Position numbers and translations under genes: made by a program | Assembly: GCA_034435955.1 (NCBI GenBank) | Contig: DAOTWA010000057.1 | Location: 1 to 52,906 of the forward strand | From: DAOTWA01 sp034435955 | GTDB lineage: Bacteria; Chloroflexota; Anaerolineae; Anaerolineales; Anaerolineaceae | Reading direction: 5' to 3' | Length of the DNA: 52,906 nt | Part shown: piece after piece, positions 14,895-23,440 of the stretch | Layout of the letters: every line of letters begins with the position of its first letter | Numbering within the stretch: the stretch's first letter is position 1 | Notes under the pieces: generated by a model | Seen by the model: the letters and a program-made list of their open reading frames with translations, nothing else | Told to the model about the DNA's origin: nothing | Databases searched by the model: none

Positions 14895-15653
14895 ATGACT
14901 GACATGGAAACGAGTCATCGCGCTTCTGACCATTCTACGGCTATAAAAGGGACATCTACTCTTCCAATCGGTGAGAAAACGCTGCGCCTGGTCGACCTGT
15001 GGAAGAGTTTTTCTGAAGGCGGCCAGATCAGATCTATCCTGGCTGGCGTGAATGCCGCCTTCAACGCGGGCGAGTTTGTCGCGATCCAGGGTAAAAGTGG
15101 CAGCGGGAAAACAACGCTCCTCAATCTAATTTCCGGCATCGACCTCGCCGATCGTGGAGCGGTGTATCTGGACGGGCAGGACCTGAGCCGTTTGGACGAT
15201 TATCGACGCACTCTGTTCCGCCGGGAAAATATTGGCTTCGTCTTCCAATTCTTCAACCTGATCCCTACCCTGAGCGTGTGGGAAAATGTCACCCTGCCGC
15301 TGGAGCTTAACAACCGCCTTGATGGATTTGGCAAGTCGCGCGCCGCCGAGTTGTTGGCCGCGGTCGGGCTGGATGGCCGGCTGAAGGCCTATCCGGATAG
15401 ACTATCCGGCGGCGAGCAGCAACGGGTGGCCATCGCCCGTGCATTGATCCATGATCCCTGGCTTGTGCTCGCCGATGAACCCACCGGCAATTTGGACGAC
15501 GAGAGCAGTCGTCAGGTTCTCACTTTGCTGGACAGGCTAACCCGCCATTCGGGCAAGCTATTGATCCTGGTCACGCACAGCGTTGAAGCCGCCAGCTTTG
15601 CAGACCGCACCTTTTATCTGCGCGGAGGGAAGCTGGTGGAGAAACCATCATGA
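14895..15653 (+). CDS. ABC transporter ATP-binding protein (LolD/MacB type)
   Basis: A 252-residue ATPase. It has Walker A GKSGSGKTT (about residues 59-67), a Q-loop in FVFQFFNLIPTLSVWENV, the signature LSGGEQQRVAIARAL, Walker B LVLADEPTGNLDD and the H-loop VTHS. 'FNLIPTLSVWENV' is typical of the lipoprotein-export and MacB subfamily. GAAGGG precedes the ATG. It couples by ATGA overlap to the FtsX-type permease and is followed by an AttH-like lipoprotein, an arrangement resembling attEFGH or lolCDE operons. Confidence 0.93.
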   Translation: MTDMETSHRASDHSTAIKGTSTLPIGEKTLRLVDLWKSFSEGGQIRSILAGVNAAFNAGEFVAIQGKSGSGKTTLLNLISGIDLADRGAVYLDGQDLSRLDDYRRTLFRRENIGFVFQFFNLIPTLSVWENVTLPLELNNRLDGFGKSRAAELLAAVGLDGRLKAYPDRLSGGEQQRVAIARALIHDPWLVLADEPTGNLDDESSRQVLTLLDRLTRHSGKLLILVTHSVEAASFADRTFYLRGGKLVEKPS

Positions 15654-18211
15654 TTTCGAGCATCCGCGCTTTGTGGCGCGTAGGCTGGAGCTATTTGCGG
15701 CGCCATAAGAGCCAATCCGCTCTGATGGTATTGGGCATTGCTCTTGGGGTTGCCGTGGTGGTCTCTATCGACTTTGCCAACGCCAGCGCTCAACGCGCTT
15801 TCGACTTAAGCGCTGAATCAGTCGCCGGTAAAGCAACCCACCAAATCGTCGCCGGTCCTGGCGGTCTGGATGAAGGTATATACACGCGCCTGCGCACAGC
15901 CGGCATTGCAGCACCGCTGACTCCGATCATTAGCGATTACGTTTCATCGCCTCAAATGGGTAATCGACCATTTCAACTGCTTGGGGTTGACCCTTTTTCC
16001 GACGCGCCGTTCCAGAATTATCTGGAAGGGTCAGGTGGCCTGCCCTTAAACCAGCTTACCGGCTTCTTCAGCCAGCCTGGCGCCGTGTTGATCTCGCGCG
16101 ACCTGGCCGAACGTTACGGGCTTTCGCCTGGCTCTCATCTCACCCTGGATGTGGGCGGGCGCAGTTCGCCAGCCCTCGTGGTGGGTCTGCTCATCCCGGC
16201 AGATAGCCTGGCGCGGCAGACGCTGGATGGCTTGATCCTGACCGACATCGCTACTGCCCAAGAGCTGACCGGACGGCTTGGTCGGTTGGACCGCATCGAT
16301 GTGATTCTTCCTTCCGGCGATTCTCCCCAGGCGCGCGCGATCCGTTCGCTTCTTCCCTCCGGCTACCGCCTGGTGCCCTCAGCGATGCGCAGCGGTACGG
16401 TGGACCAAATGACCGCTGCATTCCGCACCAATTTGACTGCTCTCAGTCTGTTGGCTTTGGTTGTTGGCCTGTTCCTGATTTACAACACGATGACCTTCTC
16501 GGTCGTGCAGCGGCGATCCTTGTTTGGCACGCTGCGCTGTCTTGGCGTCACCCGTAAGGAGATCTTTGCCATTGTGCTTGGAGAAGCATTAATGGTGGGC
16601 GTCCTTGGCTCAACCCTTGGAATTTTCCTGGGCGTATGGATGGGCGGCTCAACCGTCCGCGCGATCATCCAGACGATCAACGATCTTTATTTCGCTACCA
16701 CGGTAACTGCGACGGGCGTGCCCGCCGCCAGTCTGGTGAAGGGTGCGCTGGTCGGCGTGCTGGCAACGTTGCTGACCACCATCCCGCCGGCTTGGGAAGC
16801 GTCTACTGTACCGCCTTTTACCGCACTCGCCAGTTCGGAGCTGGAGGGAAAGGCCCGCCGCGGCTTCGTGTGGATCAGTTTTGGCGGGGTCATGATGCTC
16901 ATAATTGGTGTCGGCATCTTCCTGATACCCGCTGGCAGCCTGTGGGTTGGATTTAGCGGAACTCTGGCGGTGATTTTAGGTTTCGCCATGCTGACTGCCT
17001 CCGGTCTGGCGCTCATGATGCGAATGGTCGCACCGGTAACCGGCCGTCTCTTTGGCGTGGTGGGGCGATTGGCGCCTCGCAGCGTGGTCAATTCGCTCTC
17101 CCGCACGGCGGTAGCGGTGGCTGCCTTGATGGTCGCTGTGGCGGTTTCGGCAGGGGTGGGGCTGATGATCGCCAGCTTCAGATACACGGTAATTGCCTGG
17201 TTATCGCAGACGCTGCAAGGCGATATTTATATATCGGCCCCGGGTTTTACCGCTGCCCGTCCAGGCCCGCCGATCGATGCGAATGTGATCCAGGCAGTAA
17301 AGCGCTGGCCAGGCGTCGCCGAGGTAGACCTTCAGCGTTCAACGATGGTCGATTCACCGGTTGGGCAGGTGCAGGTCTCAGTAACGGATAATGCCCATAT
17401 TGGGGCAGAGCGATTGTTCGTCAACCGCATGGGTGATCCGGCACTGGTTTGGCGCCAGATGGAGCAGGGAGGTGTGCTGGTTTCGGAGCCCCTGGCTTAT
17501 CGCCTCAACCTTCCACGGAGCGGCGGCGCGATTCGTCTGTACACCGATGTGGGCGAGCGTTCATTCCCGGTGGTGGGTATTTACTATGATTACAGTAGCA
17601 ATGAGGGGATGCTGATGATGACGATGGACGTATACCATCGTTATTGGCATGATAACGCCGTCACTGCCATCGCCTTGCGATTGGCGCCCGGCGTAAATGT
17701 CGAGTCTACCACCCGTGCGTTGCAAGAGGGCCTTTCTCGACAGCAAAGTCTGATCATCCGCGCCAATCAGACTCTGCGCAACGACGTCCTCGCCGTATTC
17801 GATCGCACCTTTGCCATCACAGGCGCATTGCAGGTGCTCGCTACCATTGTGGCGTTCATCGGGGTGCTCAGTGCGCTGATGACCCTTCAGCTCGAAAAAC
17901 AGCGCGAAGCGGGCATCCTGCGCGCAATCGGACTGACTGCGCGCCAGTTGTGGGGTCTGGTGATGTTGGAATCCGGATTGATGGGTGCCGCCGCCGGATT
18001 GCTGGCTGTACCTACCGGCTATGCATTATGCCTGATCCTGGTTTACATCATCAATCGGCGTTCTTTCGGCTGGACGTTGCAGCTTGCCCTGACGCCCGAA
18101 CCCTTTCTCCAGGCGTTTGGCGTGGCTTTAGCCGCGGCTTTGTTAGCCGGCATCCTTCCGGCGTATCGCTTCAGCCGCCAGCAGATAGCCGAGACGATCC
18201 GCTATGAGTGA
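15650..18211 (+). CDS. FtsX-like ABC transporter permease
   Basis: An 853-residue membrane protein with two repeats of the FtsX/MacB plan. The first membrane helix is at about 22-42, with periplasmic domain 45-260 and helices at 260-285, 305-335 and 355-380. A second unit starts near 410 and includes helices around 480-510, a second periplasmic domain (about 515-700), and three final helices (about 725-835). The motif LRCLGVTRKEIF and its counterpart LRAIGLTARQLW are the cytoplasmic coupling segments that contact the ATPase. Such fused permeases move lipids, lipoproteins or signals instead of importing solutes. It overlaps the ATPase by 4 nt and the AttH gene by 8 nt. Confidence 0.9.
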   Translation: MISSIRALWRVGWSYLRRHKSQSALMVLGIALGVAVVVSIDFANASAQRAFDLSAESVAGKATHQIVAGPGGLDEGIYTRLRTAGIAAPLTPIISDYVSSPQMGNRPFQLLGVDPFSDAPFQNYLEGSGGLPLNQLTGFFSQPGAVLISRDLAERYGLSPGSHLTLDVGGRSSPALVVGLLIPADSLARQTLDGLILTDIATAQELTGRLGRLDRIDVILPSGDSPQARAIRSLLPSGYRLVPSAMRSGTVDQMTAAFRTNLTALSLLALVVGLFLIYNTMTFSVVQRRSLFGTLRCLGVTRKEIFAIVLGEALMVGVLGSTLGIFLGVWMGGSTVRAIIQTINDLYFATTVTATGVPAASLVKGALVGVLATLLTTIPPAWEASTVPPFTALASSELEGKARRGFVWISFGGVMMLIIGVGIFLIPAGSLWVGFSGTLAVILGFAMLTASGLALMMRMVAPVTGRLFGVVGRLAPRSVVNSLSRTAVAVAALMVAVAVSAGVGLMIASFRYTVIAWLSQTLQGDIYISAPGFTAARPGPPIDANVIQAVKRWPGVAEVDLQRSTMVDSPVGQVQVSVTDNAHIGAERLFVNRMGDPALVWRQMEQGGVLVSEPLAYRLNLPRSGGAIRLYTDVGERSFPVVGIYYDYSSNEGMLMMTMDVYHRYWHDNAVTAIALRLAPGVNVESTTRALQEGLSRQQSLIIRANQTLRNDVLAVFDRTFAITGALQVLATIVAFIGVLSALMTLQLEKQREAGILRAIGLTARQLWGLVMLESGLMGAAAGLLAVPTGYALCLILVYIINRRSFGWTLQLALTPEPFLQAFGVALAAALLAGILPAYRFSRQQIAETIRYE

Positions 18212-19397
18212 TCTGTTCGTATCCCGTAGCCGGCGGCCGCATCCCGCTCGCCTGTCGCCGCTTGCTCTGGCAATACTGGCCATAACGACTCTTATGGCAG
18301 CCTGTACCCAATCGCTGCCGAATCCACAACAGGCTTCACTCACCGGGTTGGTTACAACGACGAGCGGTGATTTCGCCCGCGCGCAAAGTCCGCGCAAGTT
18401 TTCCTTCCCTCTCGATCACGGCCCCCATCCAGATTACCAGACGGAATGGTGGTATTTTACCGGCAACCTGGACGCAGCCGACGGGCGGCACTTCGGATTC
18501 GAACTCACTTTCTTCCGCCGTGCATTGGTGCCGGCCGACGAGAGCATCCAGAGGCCATCGGATTGGGCAGTACAGCAGGTTTATATGGCGCATTTCGCCA
18601 TTACCGACGTGAAGAGCGGTGAGTTTCGTTATTTCCAACGGCTGGAGCGAGGGGCGGCCGGCTTGGCGGGCGCAACAGTGGATCCTTTATTCCAGGTATG
18701 GCTTGATGACTGGCGTGTGGAGCAGGTTGGTCCACAGCGCTACTCGCTTCACGCTGCTTTGGGCGAATTGGGTCTCGATTTGACCATGGATGACGCGACC
18801 GGCCCCGTGCTGCAAGGCAATCAGGGATACAGCCAGAAAGGTCCGCATCCTGGAAACGCATCCTATTATTACAGTCTGCCCCGAATGATATCTTCAGGCG
18901 ACATCAGCCTGCATGGCCAGACGTACTCGGTCTCGGGTATAAGCTGGATGGACCACGAATGGAGCAGCAGCGCTCTCTCGCCTGGTCAGGTGGGCTGGGA
19001 TTGGTTCGGCTTGCAGCTCGATGATGGCAGTGAACTGATGGTCTACGATTTGCGCAGGGCCGATGGTCGTGTAGATGATACCTCCAGCGGTTCACTGATC
19101 GCGCCTGACGGGAAGGTGCTGCATTTGAACCAATCTGATTTCCATATCCAGGCTTTGAGCAGTTGGCGCAGTCCTGACTCTGGGTCAGTCTACCCATCCG
19201 GTTGGGAAATACAAGTGCCTTCGGCCGGTCTAGCGTTGAAGGTCGAACCCTATTTAGAAGATCAGGAACTGCGCGTTGCCTTCACCTATTGGGAGGGTGC
19301 GGTGCGAGTCAGCGGCGAGCGGGATGGTAAACAGCTATCAGGCAAAGGTTATGTTGAATTGACCGGCTACGCCGGTTCGATGCAAGATCAGTTTTGA
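18204..19397 (+). CDS. AttH-like lipocalin-fold lipoprotein (CrtC/AttH superfamily)
   Basis: A 397-residue protein. A signal sequence ends in LMAAC (lipobox, Cys34), so it is probably a lipoprotein. The mature part has the family hallmark EWWYFTGNL near residue 85, then FGFELTFFR, YMAHFAITD, 'ISWMDHEWSSS' and 'DWFGLQLDDGSELMVYDLR'. These match the AttH/hydroxyneurosporene-synthase-like double lipocalin fold (COG5621). The enzymatic activity is unproven for most members. It is the third gene of the ABC operon, which fits AttH, encoded next to AttEFG in Agrobacterium. Confidence 0.87.
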   Translation: MSDLFVSRSRRPHPARLSPLALAILAITTLMAACTQSLPNPQQASLTGLVTTTSGDFARAQSPRKFSFPLDHGPHPDYQTEWWYFTGNLDAADGRHFGFELTFFRRALVPADESIQRPSDWAVQQVYMAHFAITDVKSGEFRYFQRLERGAAGLAGATVDPLFQVWLDDWRVEQVGPQRYSLHAALGELGLDLTMDDATGPVLQGNQGYSQKGPHPGNASYYYSLPRMISSGDISLHGQTYSVSGISWMDHEWSSSALSPGQVGWDWFGLQLDDGSELMVYDLRRADGRVDDTSSGSLIAPDGKVLHLNQSDFHIQALSSWRSPDSGSVYPSGWEIQVPSAGLALKVEPYLEDQELRVAFTYWEGAVRVSGERDGKQLSGKGYVELTGYAGSMQDQF

Positions 19398-19472
19398 GGT
19401 CAGGCGACCCGATCAGCAGATGTGGGACGCCAGGCCTCATTTCTTGCGGGTGAGATTAACCCCAATGGTCTT

Positions 19473-19952
19473 TTAGACATGAACGGTGCCATCCGGAAGG
19501 ATGGTCCCGCTCAAGGAGCGCGCACGCGAAATGTTGTAATCGGTCGCGTTGGTGCGGGTCAGGTTGGCGTTGGTCAAATTAGCGTTGGTGAGATCGGATG
19601 CGCCCAGATTGGCGTCGCGCAGGTCGGAATCGCTTAAGTTCGCCTCCACCAGATCAGCTTCGGCAAAATTGGCTTCGCGCAGTTCGGCGAAGCGTAGATC
19701 GGTGCCCCGCAAATAAGCCTTACGCACATCAGCTCCCACCAGATGGGCTCGCTCCAAACGTGCCCCGCCCAGATTGGCCTCACGCAGGTCGGCGCCGTTC
19801 AGGTTGGCGCCCGATAAATTCGCACCCACCAGGATAGCGCCATGTAAGTTCATGCCGCGCAGATCCGCGCCGCTAAGATCGATGCCGGCCAGCCACAATG
19901 GGCGGGGTTGATTGAGCAGCATGTAAATCTCGTAGCGTGAAAATTCAGCCAT
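19473..19952 (-). CDS. pentapeptide-repeat protein
   Basis: A 159-residue protein made of about 24 consecutive A(D/N)LXX pentapeptides between residues 22 and 145 (GADLRGMNLHGAILVGANLS and so on). It starts with MAEFSRYEIYMLLNQ and ends with a short strand, GTILPDGTVHV. The repeats fold into a right-handed quadrilateral beta-helix. Some members mimic DNA and protect gyrase, and most have unknown roles. The repeats make the opposite strand open as well, but only this strand gives a sensible protein. No strong ribosome binding site is visible. Confidence 0.9.
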   Translation of the reverse strand: MAEFSRYEIYMLLNQPRPLWLAGIDLSGADLRGMNLHGAILVGANLSGANLNGADLREANLGGARLERAHLVGADVRKAYLRGTDLRFAELREANFAEADLVEANLSDSDLRDANLGASDLTNANLTNANLTRTNATDYNISRARSLSGTILPDGTVHV

Positions 19953-20171
19953 TATTCACCATCTCTTTTAGTTTTAGAATTGCTGGTTGGGAACCCCCAA
20001 AATCAAACCTATGCAATCACGGTGGAATATCCCCGCGAAATCCGCGTTTTTACAGACACCTAATATTATAACGGATGTGTTCTCCGTTTAAACGCACGGT
20101 CAGGATCATCTGTCTTTACAGGTTTGTAAGCCATACCTGCGGATTCGCAGCGTGAACTTTTAAAAAGCAAA

Positions 20172-20245
20172 TGGGCGGAACAGGACTCGAACCTGCGACC
20201 CCATCCTTGTAAGGGATGTGCTCTAACCAACTGAGCTATCCGCCC
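20172..20245 (-). tRNA. tRNA-Val (UAC anticodon)
   Basis: The minus strand gives GGGCGGA/TCCGCCC acceptor, A73, D-stem GCTC/GAGC, and anticodon stem CATCC/GGATG with loop CTTACAA, so the anticodon is TAC (valine GUA). The T-stem is GCAGG/CCTGT with loop TTCGAGT. CCA is not encoded. Confidence 0.95.
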
Positions 20246-20254
20246 CATGCCAAG

Positions 20255-20260
20255 ATTATA
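20255..20260 (-). promoter_or_regulatory. -10 box of tRNA-Val promoter
   Basis: Minus-strand TATAAT ends 10 nt before the tRNA 5' end. No good -35 is visible. Confidence 0.5.
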
Positions 20261-20350
20261 TCATCATCTGTGCCCCGACCATTCTGCCAGGTGTGAGCGG
20301 CATCCTTGTCGGGTGTAAAATTGATCCACTACAGACTTCAGGAGGTGTCC

Positions 20351-21121
20351 ATGCGCATTGTTCGCTATCAAATTGGTTCGGCGGCACCCGCATACGGTTG
20401 GGTTTTGGACGATAGGGTGGGACCTATCGAAGGCTCTCCCTTCGGCGAGTTTCGCCGCCTTGAGGCCACCATGCCGCTTACCTCCGTGCGGCTGGAACCG
20501 CCGGTCATCCCGAGCAAGATTATCCTGGTGGGACGTAATTACGAGGAACATGCCAAAGAGCTGGGCAACCCGGTTCCGGACATCCCGATGATCTCGCTCA
20601 AGCCCCCATCGGCGGTCATCGGGCCGGGTGCGACGATTTTCCTCCCCCCGCAATCTCAGCAGGTGGAGCATGAAGCCGAGCTGGCAGTGGTGATTGGCAA
20701 GCGCGGCCGATGGATACAGCCTGAGGATGCTTTGAGCTTTGTGTTGGGTTACACGATCGGGAACGACGTGACCGCGCGTGATCTGCAACGTCGTGACGGC
20801 CAATGGACGCGCGGTAAAGGTTTCGATACGTTTTGCCCGCTTGGGCCATGGATCGAGACCGAGTTCGATGCATCCGATGCCATGATCAGTTGCCATGTAA
20901 ACCAGGAACTGCGCCAGATGGGCTCGACGCGCGACATGGTATTTTCTGTGCCCAGGCTGATCGCGTTTATTTCTTCGATCATGACGCTGGAGCCTGGAGA
21001 CGTAATTTTGACCGGCACACCTGCCGGAGTAGGTCCGCTGGCGCCAGGAGACGTCGTAACGGCGGCCATCGAAGGCATTGGTGAGTTGAAGAATTCCGTC
21101 GCTGCCGAGGTGCGCCCGTAA
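20351..21121 (+). CDS. fumarylacetoacetate hydrolase family protein
   Basis: A 256-residue protein of the FAH/2-hydroxyhepta-2,4-diene-1,7-dioate isomerase group. Conserved elements are ILVGRNYEEHAKEL, 'FLKPPSAV'-like SLKPPSAVIG, the metal-binding VEHEAELAVVIGK, GYTIGNDVTARDLQ, 'GKGFDTFCPLGPW', and LTGTPAGVGPL near the end. The family cleaves C-C bonds of beta-diketones or decarboxylates oxaloacetate using Mg2+ or Mn2+. The substrate here is not defined. The ATG at 20351 is chosen because AGGAGGTG is 5 nt upstream, which rejects an extended frame from 20306. It is monocistronic between tRNA-Val and cspA. Confidence 0.9.
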   Translation: MRIVRYQIGSAAPAYGWVLDDRVGPIEGSPFGEFRRLEATMPLTSVRLEPPVIPSKIILVGRNYEEHAKELGNPVPDIPMISLKPPSAVIGPGATIFLPPQSQQVEHEAELAVVIGKRGRWIQPEDALSFVLGYTIGNDVTARDLQRRDGQWTRGKGFDTFCPLGPWIETEFDASDAMISCHVNQELRQMGSTRDMVFSVPRLIAFISSIMTLEPGDVILTGTPAGVGPLAPGDVVTAAIEGIGELKNSVAAEVRP

Positions 21122-21141
21122 GTGGGTTTATTTTAAATACA

Positions 21142-21173
21142 AACAGGAGGGCGCTGCGCCTGCACCTCCTGTT
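21142..21173 (-). terminator. hairpin terminator after cspA
   Basis: AACAGGAGG (21142-21150) pairs with CCTCCTGTT (21165-21173). On the minus strand a T-rich TTGTATTTAAAAT follows. It may also end the convergent FAH transcript, although that side is less U-rich. Confidence 0.6.
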
Positions 21174-21194
21174 CCTGTCGTGAATCGGAAGCGT

Positions 21195-21404
21195 CTACAC
21201 GACCTTGACCTGAGCAGCCTGAAGGCCTTTGGGTCCTTTCTCGATCACGAATTCCACCGTCTGGCCCTCTTCCAGGTTCTTGAACCCATCCATGACGATG
21301 GCGCTGTAGTGGACAAAAACATCTGGTCCACCGGGTCTCTGGATGAATCCATAACCCTTGCTGGTATTGAACCATTTTACGGTCCCGGTAACGCGTTCGT
21401 TCAT
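21195..21404 (-). CDS. cspA: cold-shock domain protein
   Basis: A 69-residue single cold-shock domain. It has TVKWFNTSKGYGFI (RNP1 core GYGFI), VFVHYSAI (RNP2) and the end 'VEFVIEKGPKGLQAAQVKVV'. It binds single-stranded nucleic acid as an RNA chaperone. The size and motifs match CspA-type proteins exactly. It is preceded by a long leader of about 190 nt, typical of cold-shock genes, with a strong promoter at 21600-21627. Confidence 0.97.
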   Translation of the reverse strand: MNERVTGTVKWFNTSKGYGFIQRPGGPDVFVHYSAIVMDGFKNLEEGQTVEFVIEKGPKGLQAAQVKVV

Positions 21405-21593
21405 TGGTTGACTCCTGAAAAACTAAAAACGGATGAGATGGTGTGATTATGGCAAGAATGTGAACCCCGAGGATGTCGTCTTCCTGCTCTGGTCGGTCAG
21501 CCAGAAATCAAAAACCGGTCATTCCCAAAAAGAGGGCCAAGACCGGCTTACAACGGAACAATACCTGGAGAAACCACACCTGCCATACGAATT
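21405..21593 (-). promoter_or_regulatory. long 5' leader of cspA with terminator-like hairpin
   Basis: The predicted transcript starts near 21593, leaving about 189 nt before the ATG. Within it CCGGTC (minus strand 21546-21541) pairs with GACCGG (21520-21515). The hairpin encloses an inner CCC/GGG stem and is followed at once by T5 (21514-21510). It looks like an intrinsic terminator about 50-85 nt into the leader. Cold-shock leaders commonly act as RNA thermosensors. Confidence 0.5.
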
Positions 21594-21599
21594 AATCTA

Positions 21600-21627
21600 A
21601 TTTTAACTCTTTCAATCGGATTGTCAA
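21600..21627 (-). promoter_or_regulatory. promoter of cspA
   Basis: Minus-strand consensus TTGACA (21627-21622), 16-nt spacer, TAAAAT (21605-21600), with A/T-rich flanks. It is the best -35/-10 pair in the window. Confidence 0.8.
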
Positions 21628-21731
21628 GTGTTTTGCATAAACAAATTAGTAGGCGCAATTCTTTTGAATTGTTAATGAATGTATCCGGGCAGCGGAGGAT
21701 TGTGGTCATCTCATTTTCCTCGCCGGTGAGG

Positions 21732-21761
21732 TTGGGAACCGGAGTAAAATTGGGATAGAAT
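21732..21761 (+). promoter_or_regulatory. putative promoter of trmI
   Basis: TTGGGA (21732-21737), 18-nt spacer, TAGAAT (21756-21761). The start would be near 21768, 40 nt before the start codon. Confidence 0.45.
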
Positions 21762-21809
21762 TGGGCGTTTTCGAGGGCGCCGATTCACTTTTTCTCTGGG
21801 AGAAACCCT

Positions 21810-22670
21810 TTGACCTGGAACTTCGATGGGACGCACGCCAGACCGGGCGACTTGGCGCTGCTGGTCGGACTCCGCCATAAGTCATTTATCGTCCGCTTAC
21901 AGGCCGGTGCGCAGCTCCACACTCACCGCGGAATGCTCGCGCACGACGATCTGATTGGGCGGCCGTGGGGAAGCCAGGTATCGAGCCATCTGGGCAGCCC
22001 GTTCTTCCTCTTGCAACCCTCCCTATCAGACTTATTGCGCGAGACCAAACGCAACACGCAGATCATGTATCCAAAGGATATTGGCTACATCCTCGTGCGG
22101 ATGGGCATCGGCCCTGGTCAGCACGTGTTGGAAGCCGGTACGGGTTCGGGTGCGTTCACCACGGCGCTGGCCTTCGCGGTTGGGACGGAAGGCCATGTGA
22201 CCACCTACGAAATGCGGCCAGAATTCCAGAATCTGGCGCGCAACAATCTTGCCCGCGTCGGCCTCGAGGATCGGGTTACGTTCAAGCTGCGCGACGTGGC
22301 GCAGGGCTTCGATGAGACCGGCGTGGACGCTCTCTTCCTTGATCTACCCAATCCAGACGATTATATGCCCCAGGTGCGCGCTGCGCTCAAGCCGGGCGGG
22401 TATTTTGGATCGATTCTGCCGACGACCAACCAGGTAACGCGCCTTCTGAGTGCCCTGCGCCGCGAGCATTTCGCCTTCATCGAGGTGGTCGATCTGCTGT
22501 TACGCTTCTATAAGCCGGAGCCGGATCGCTTCAGGCCGACCGATCGCATGGTGGCCCATACGGGTTTCCTGATCTTTGCCCGTCCAATCTTACCTGCTGA
22601 GAGCAAGGACGAAAGCGCATCTGAGCCCGGTAGCGAAGAAGAATTCATCACTGGTTTGATGACCGAGTGA
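21810..22670 (+). CDS. trmI: tRNA (adenine-N1)-methyltransferase, TrmI/Gcd14 family
   Basis: A 286-residue protein. A small N-terminal beta domain (GDLALLVGLRHKSFIVRL) is followed by RPWGSQVSSHLG and the methyltransferase domain. The latter has 'QIMYPKDIGYIL', VLEAGTGSGAFTTALA (motif I), YEMRPEF, and LFLDLPNPDDY (motif IV). These are hallmarks of the tRNA m1A58 methyltransferase family, which acts as a tetramer on the T-loop. The start is a TTG with GGGAGAA 8 nt upstream. The C-terminal 25 residues are acidic and poorly conserved. Confidence 0.9.
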   Translation: MTWNFDGTHARPGDLALLVGLRHKSFIVRLQAGAQLHTHRGMLAHDDLIGRPWGSQVSSHLGSPFFLLQPSLSDLLRETKRNTQIMYPKDIGYILVRMGIGPGQHVLEAGTGSGAFTTALAFAVGTEGHVTTYEMRPEFQNLARNNLARVGLEDRVTFKLRDVAQGFDETGVDALFLDLPNPDDYMPQVRAALKPGGYFGSILPTTNQVTRLLSALRREHFAFIEVVDLLLRFYKPEPDRFRPTDRMVAHTGFLIFARPILPAESKDESASEPGSEEEFITGLMTE

Positions 22671-22710
22671 TCCGTGATTACCGTTTAGTCGGTTCAGATT
22701 TCTTTTATCT

Positions 22711-23337
22711 GTGAGTATGGCTGTGAATCTGGATGAAAATACGATCGAGCGTCTGATCAAAGTTTCCTATCAATCCCGCGAGCCCTTCGGCAACAACCAT
22801 TACTCATCCCAGGCGCGCTGCGCAGCGGTGTTGTTATTACTGGTGCGCGACAATAGCCAATGGCATTTGCTGCTGACCCGCCGAACAGAAACCGTTCAAG
22901 ATCACAAGGGCCAGGTTTCTTTTCCCGGAGGCGCCTGTGAGCTCCAGGACGACAGCCTGGAGGCTACTGCGCTGCGCGAAGCCTTCGAGGAGATCGGCGT
23001 CCGGCCCGAGGACGTACGCCTGTTCGGCCGGCTACAACCTTACCTCACCGTCAGTCACTATCTGGTCACACCGGTCGTAGGCACGCTTCCCTGGCCTTAT
23101 CCGATCATCCCCTATCCACAAGAGGTCAGCCGGGTATTCACCATCCCGCTGGACTGGCTGGCCGATCCGCGCAACCACGAGGTTCGCCTGTATTCACGGT
23201 CTGGAGATATGGAGCCAAGACCGGTCATATTCTTCCGGCCTTATGATGGTGAGATGCTTTGGGGCGTCAGTGCGGCCATCACCGTAATTTTTCTGAATGC
23301 ATTGCAATTGTGGCCCACACAGGAGACAGTCTATTAG
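22711..23337 (+). CDS. Nudix hydrolase, CoA-pyrophosphatase type
   Basis: A 208-residue protein. The Nudix box is complete: GGACELQDDSLEATALREAF then EEIGV (about 72-96). Just before it lies LLLTRRTETVQDHKGQVSFPGG in the position of the UPF0035 signature shared by CoA diphosphatases such as NudL and PCD1. The family hydrolyses CoA or acyl-CoA to 3',5'-ADP and phosphopantetheine. The start is GTG at 22711 or ATG at 22717, and neither has a clear ribosome binding site. It follows trmI by 40 bp. Confidence 0.9.
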   Translation: MSMAVNLDENTIERLIKVSYQSREPFGNNHYSSQARCAAVLLLLVRDNSQWHLLLTRRTETVQDHKGQVSFPGGACELQDDSLEATALREAFEEIGVRPEDVRLFGRLQPYLTVSHYLVTPVVGTLPWPYPIIPYPQEVSRVFTIPLDWLADPRNHEVRLYSRSGDMEPRPVIFFRPYDGEMLWGVSAAITVIFLNALQLWPTQETVY

Positions 23338-23376
23338 CAGTTAGTAGTGTCCTGCATCAAGGAGCTGGTAAAAAAT

Positions 23377-23406
23377 ATGGGCGGACAAGAATCCGCCCAT
23401 TTGTTG
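23377..23406. terminator. bidirectional terminator between Nudix gene and rplY
   Basis: A perfect 9-bp stem ATGGGCGGA/TCCGCCCAT with a 6-nt loop. On the minus strand it is followed by ATTTTTT, and on the plus strand by TTGTTG. It serves convergent genes. Confidence 0.8.
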
Positions 23407-23440
23407 TGCGTCGTCAATTCGCCGTAACACCGCAAAGAAA

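Noticed and set aside
19422..19637. Gly/Val-rich plus-strand frame opposite the pentapeptide repeats
   Set aside because: Periodic DNA of the repeat gene opens the opposite strand. No start signal is present.
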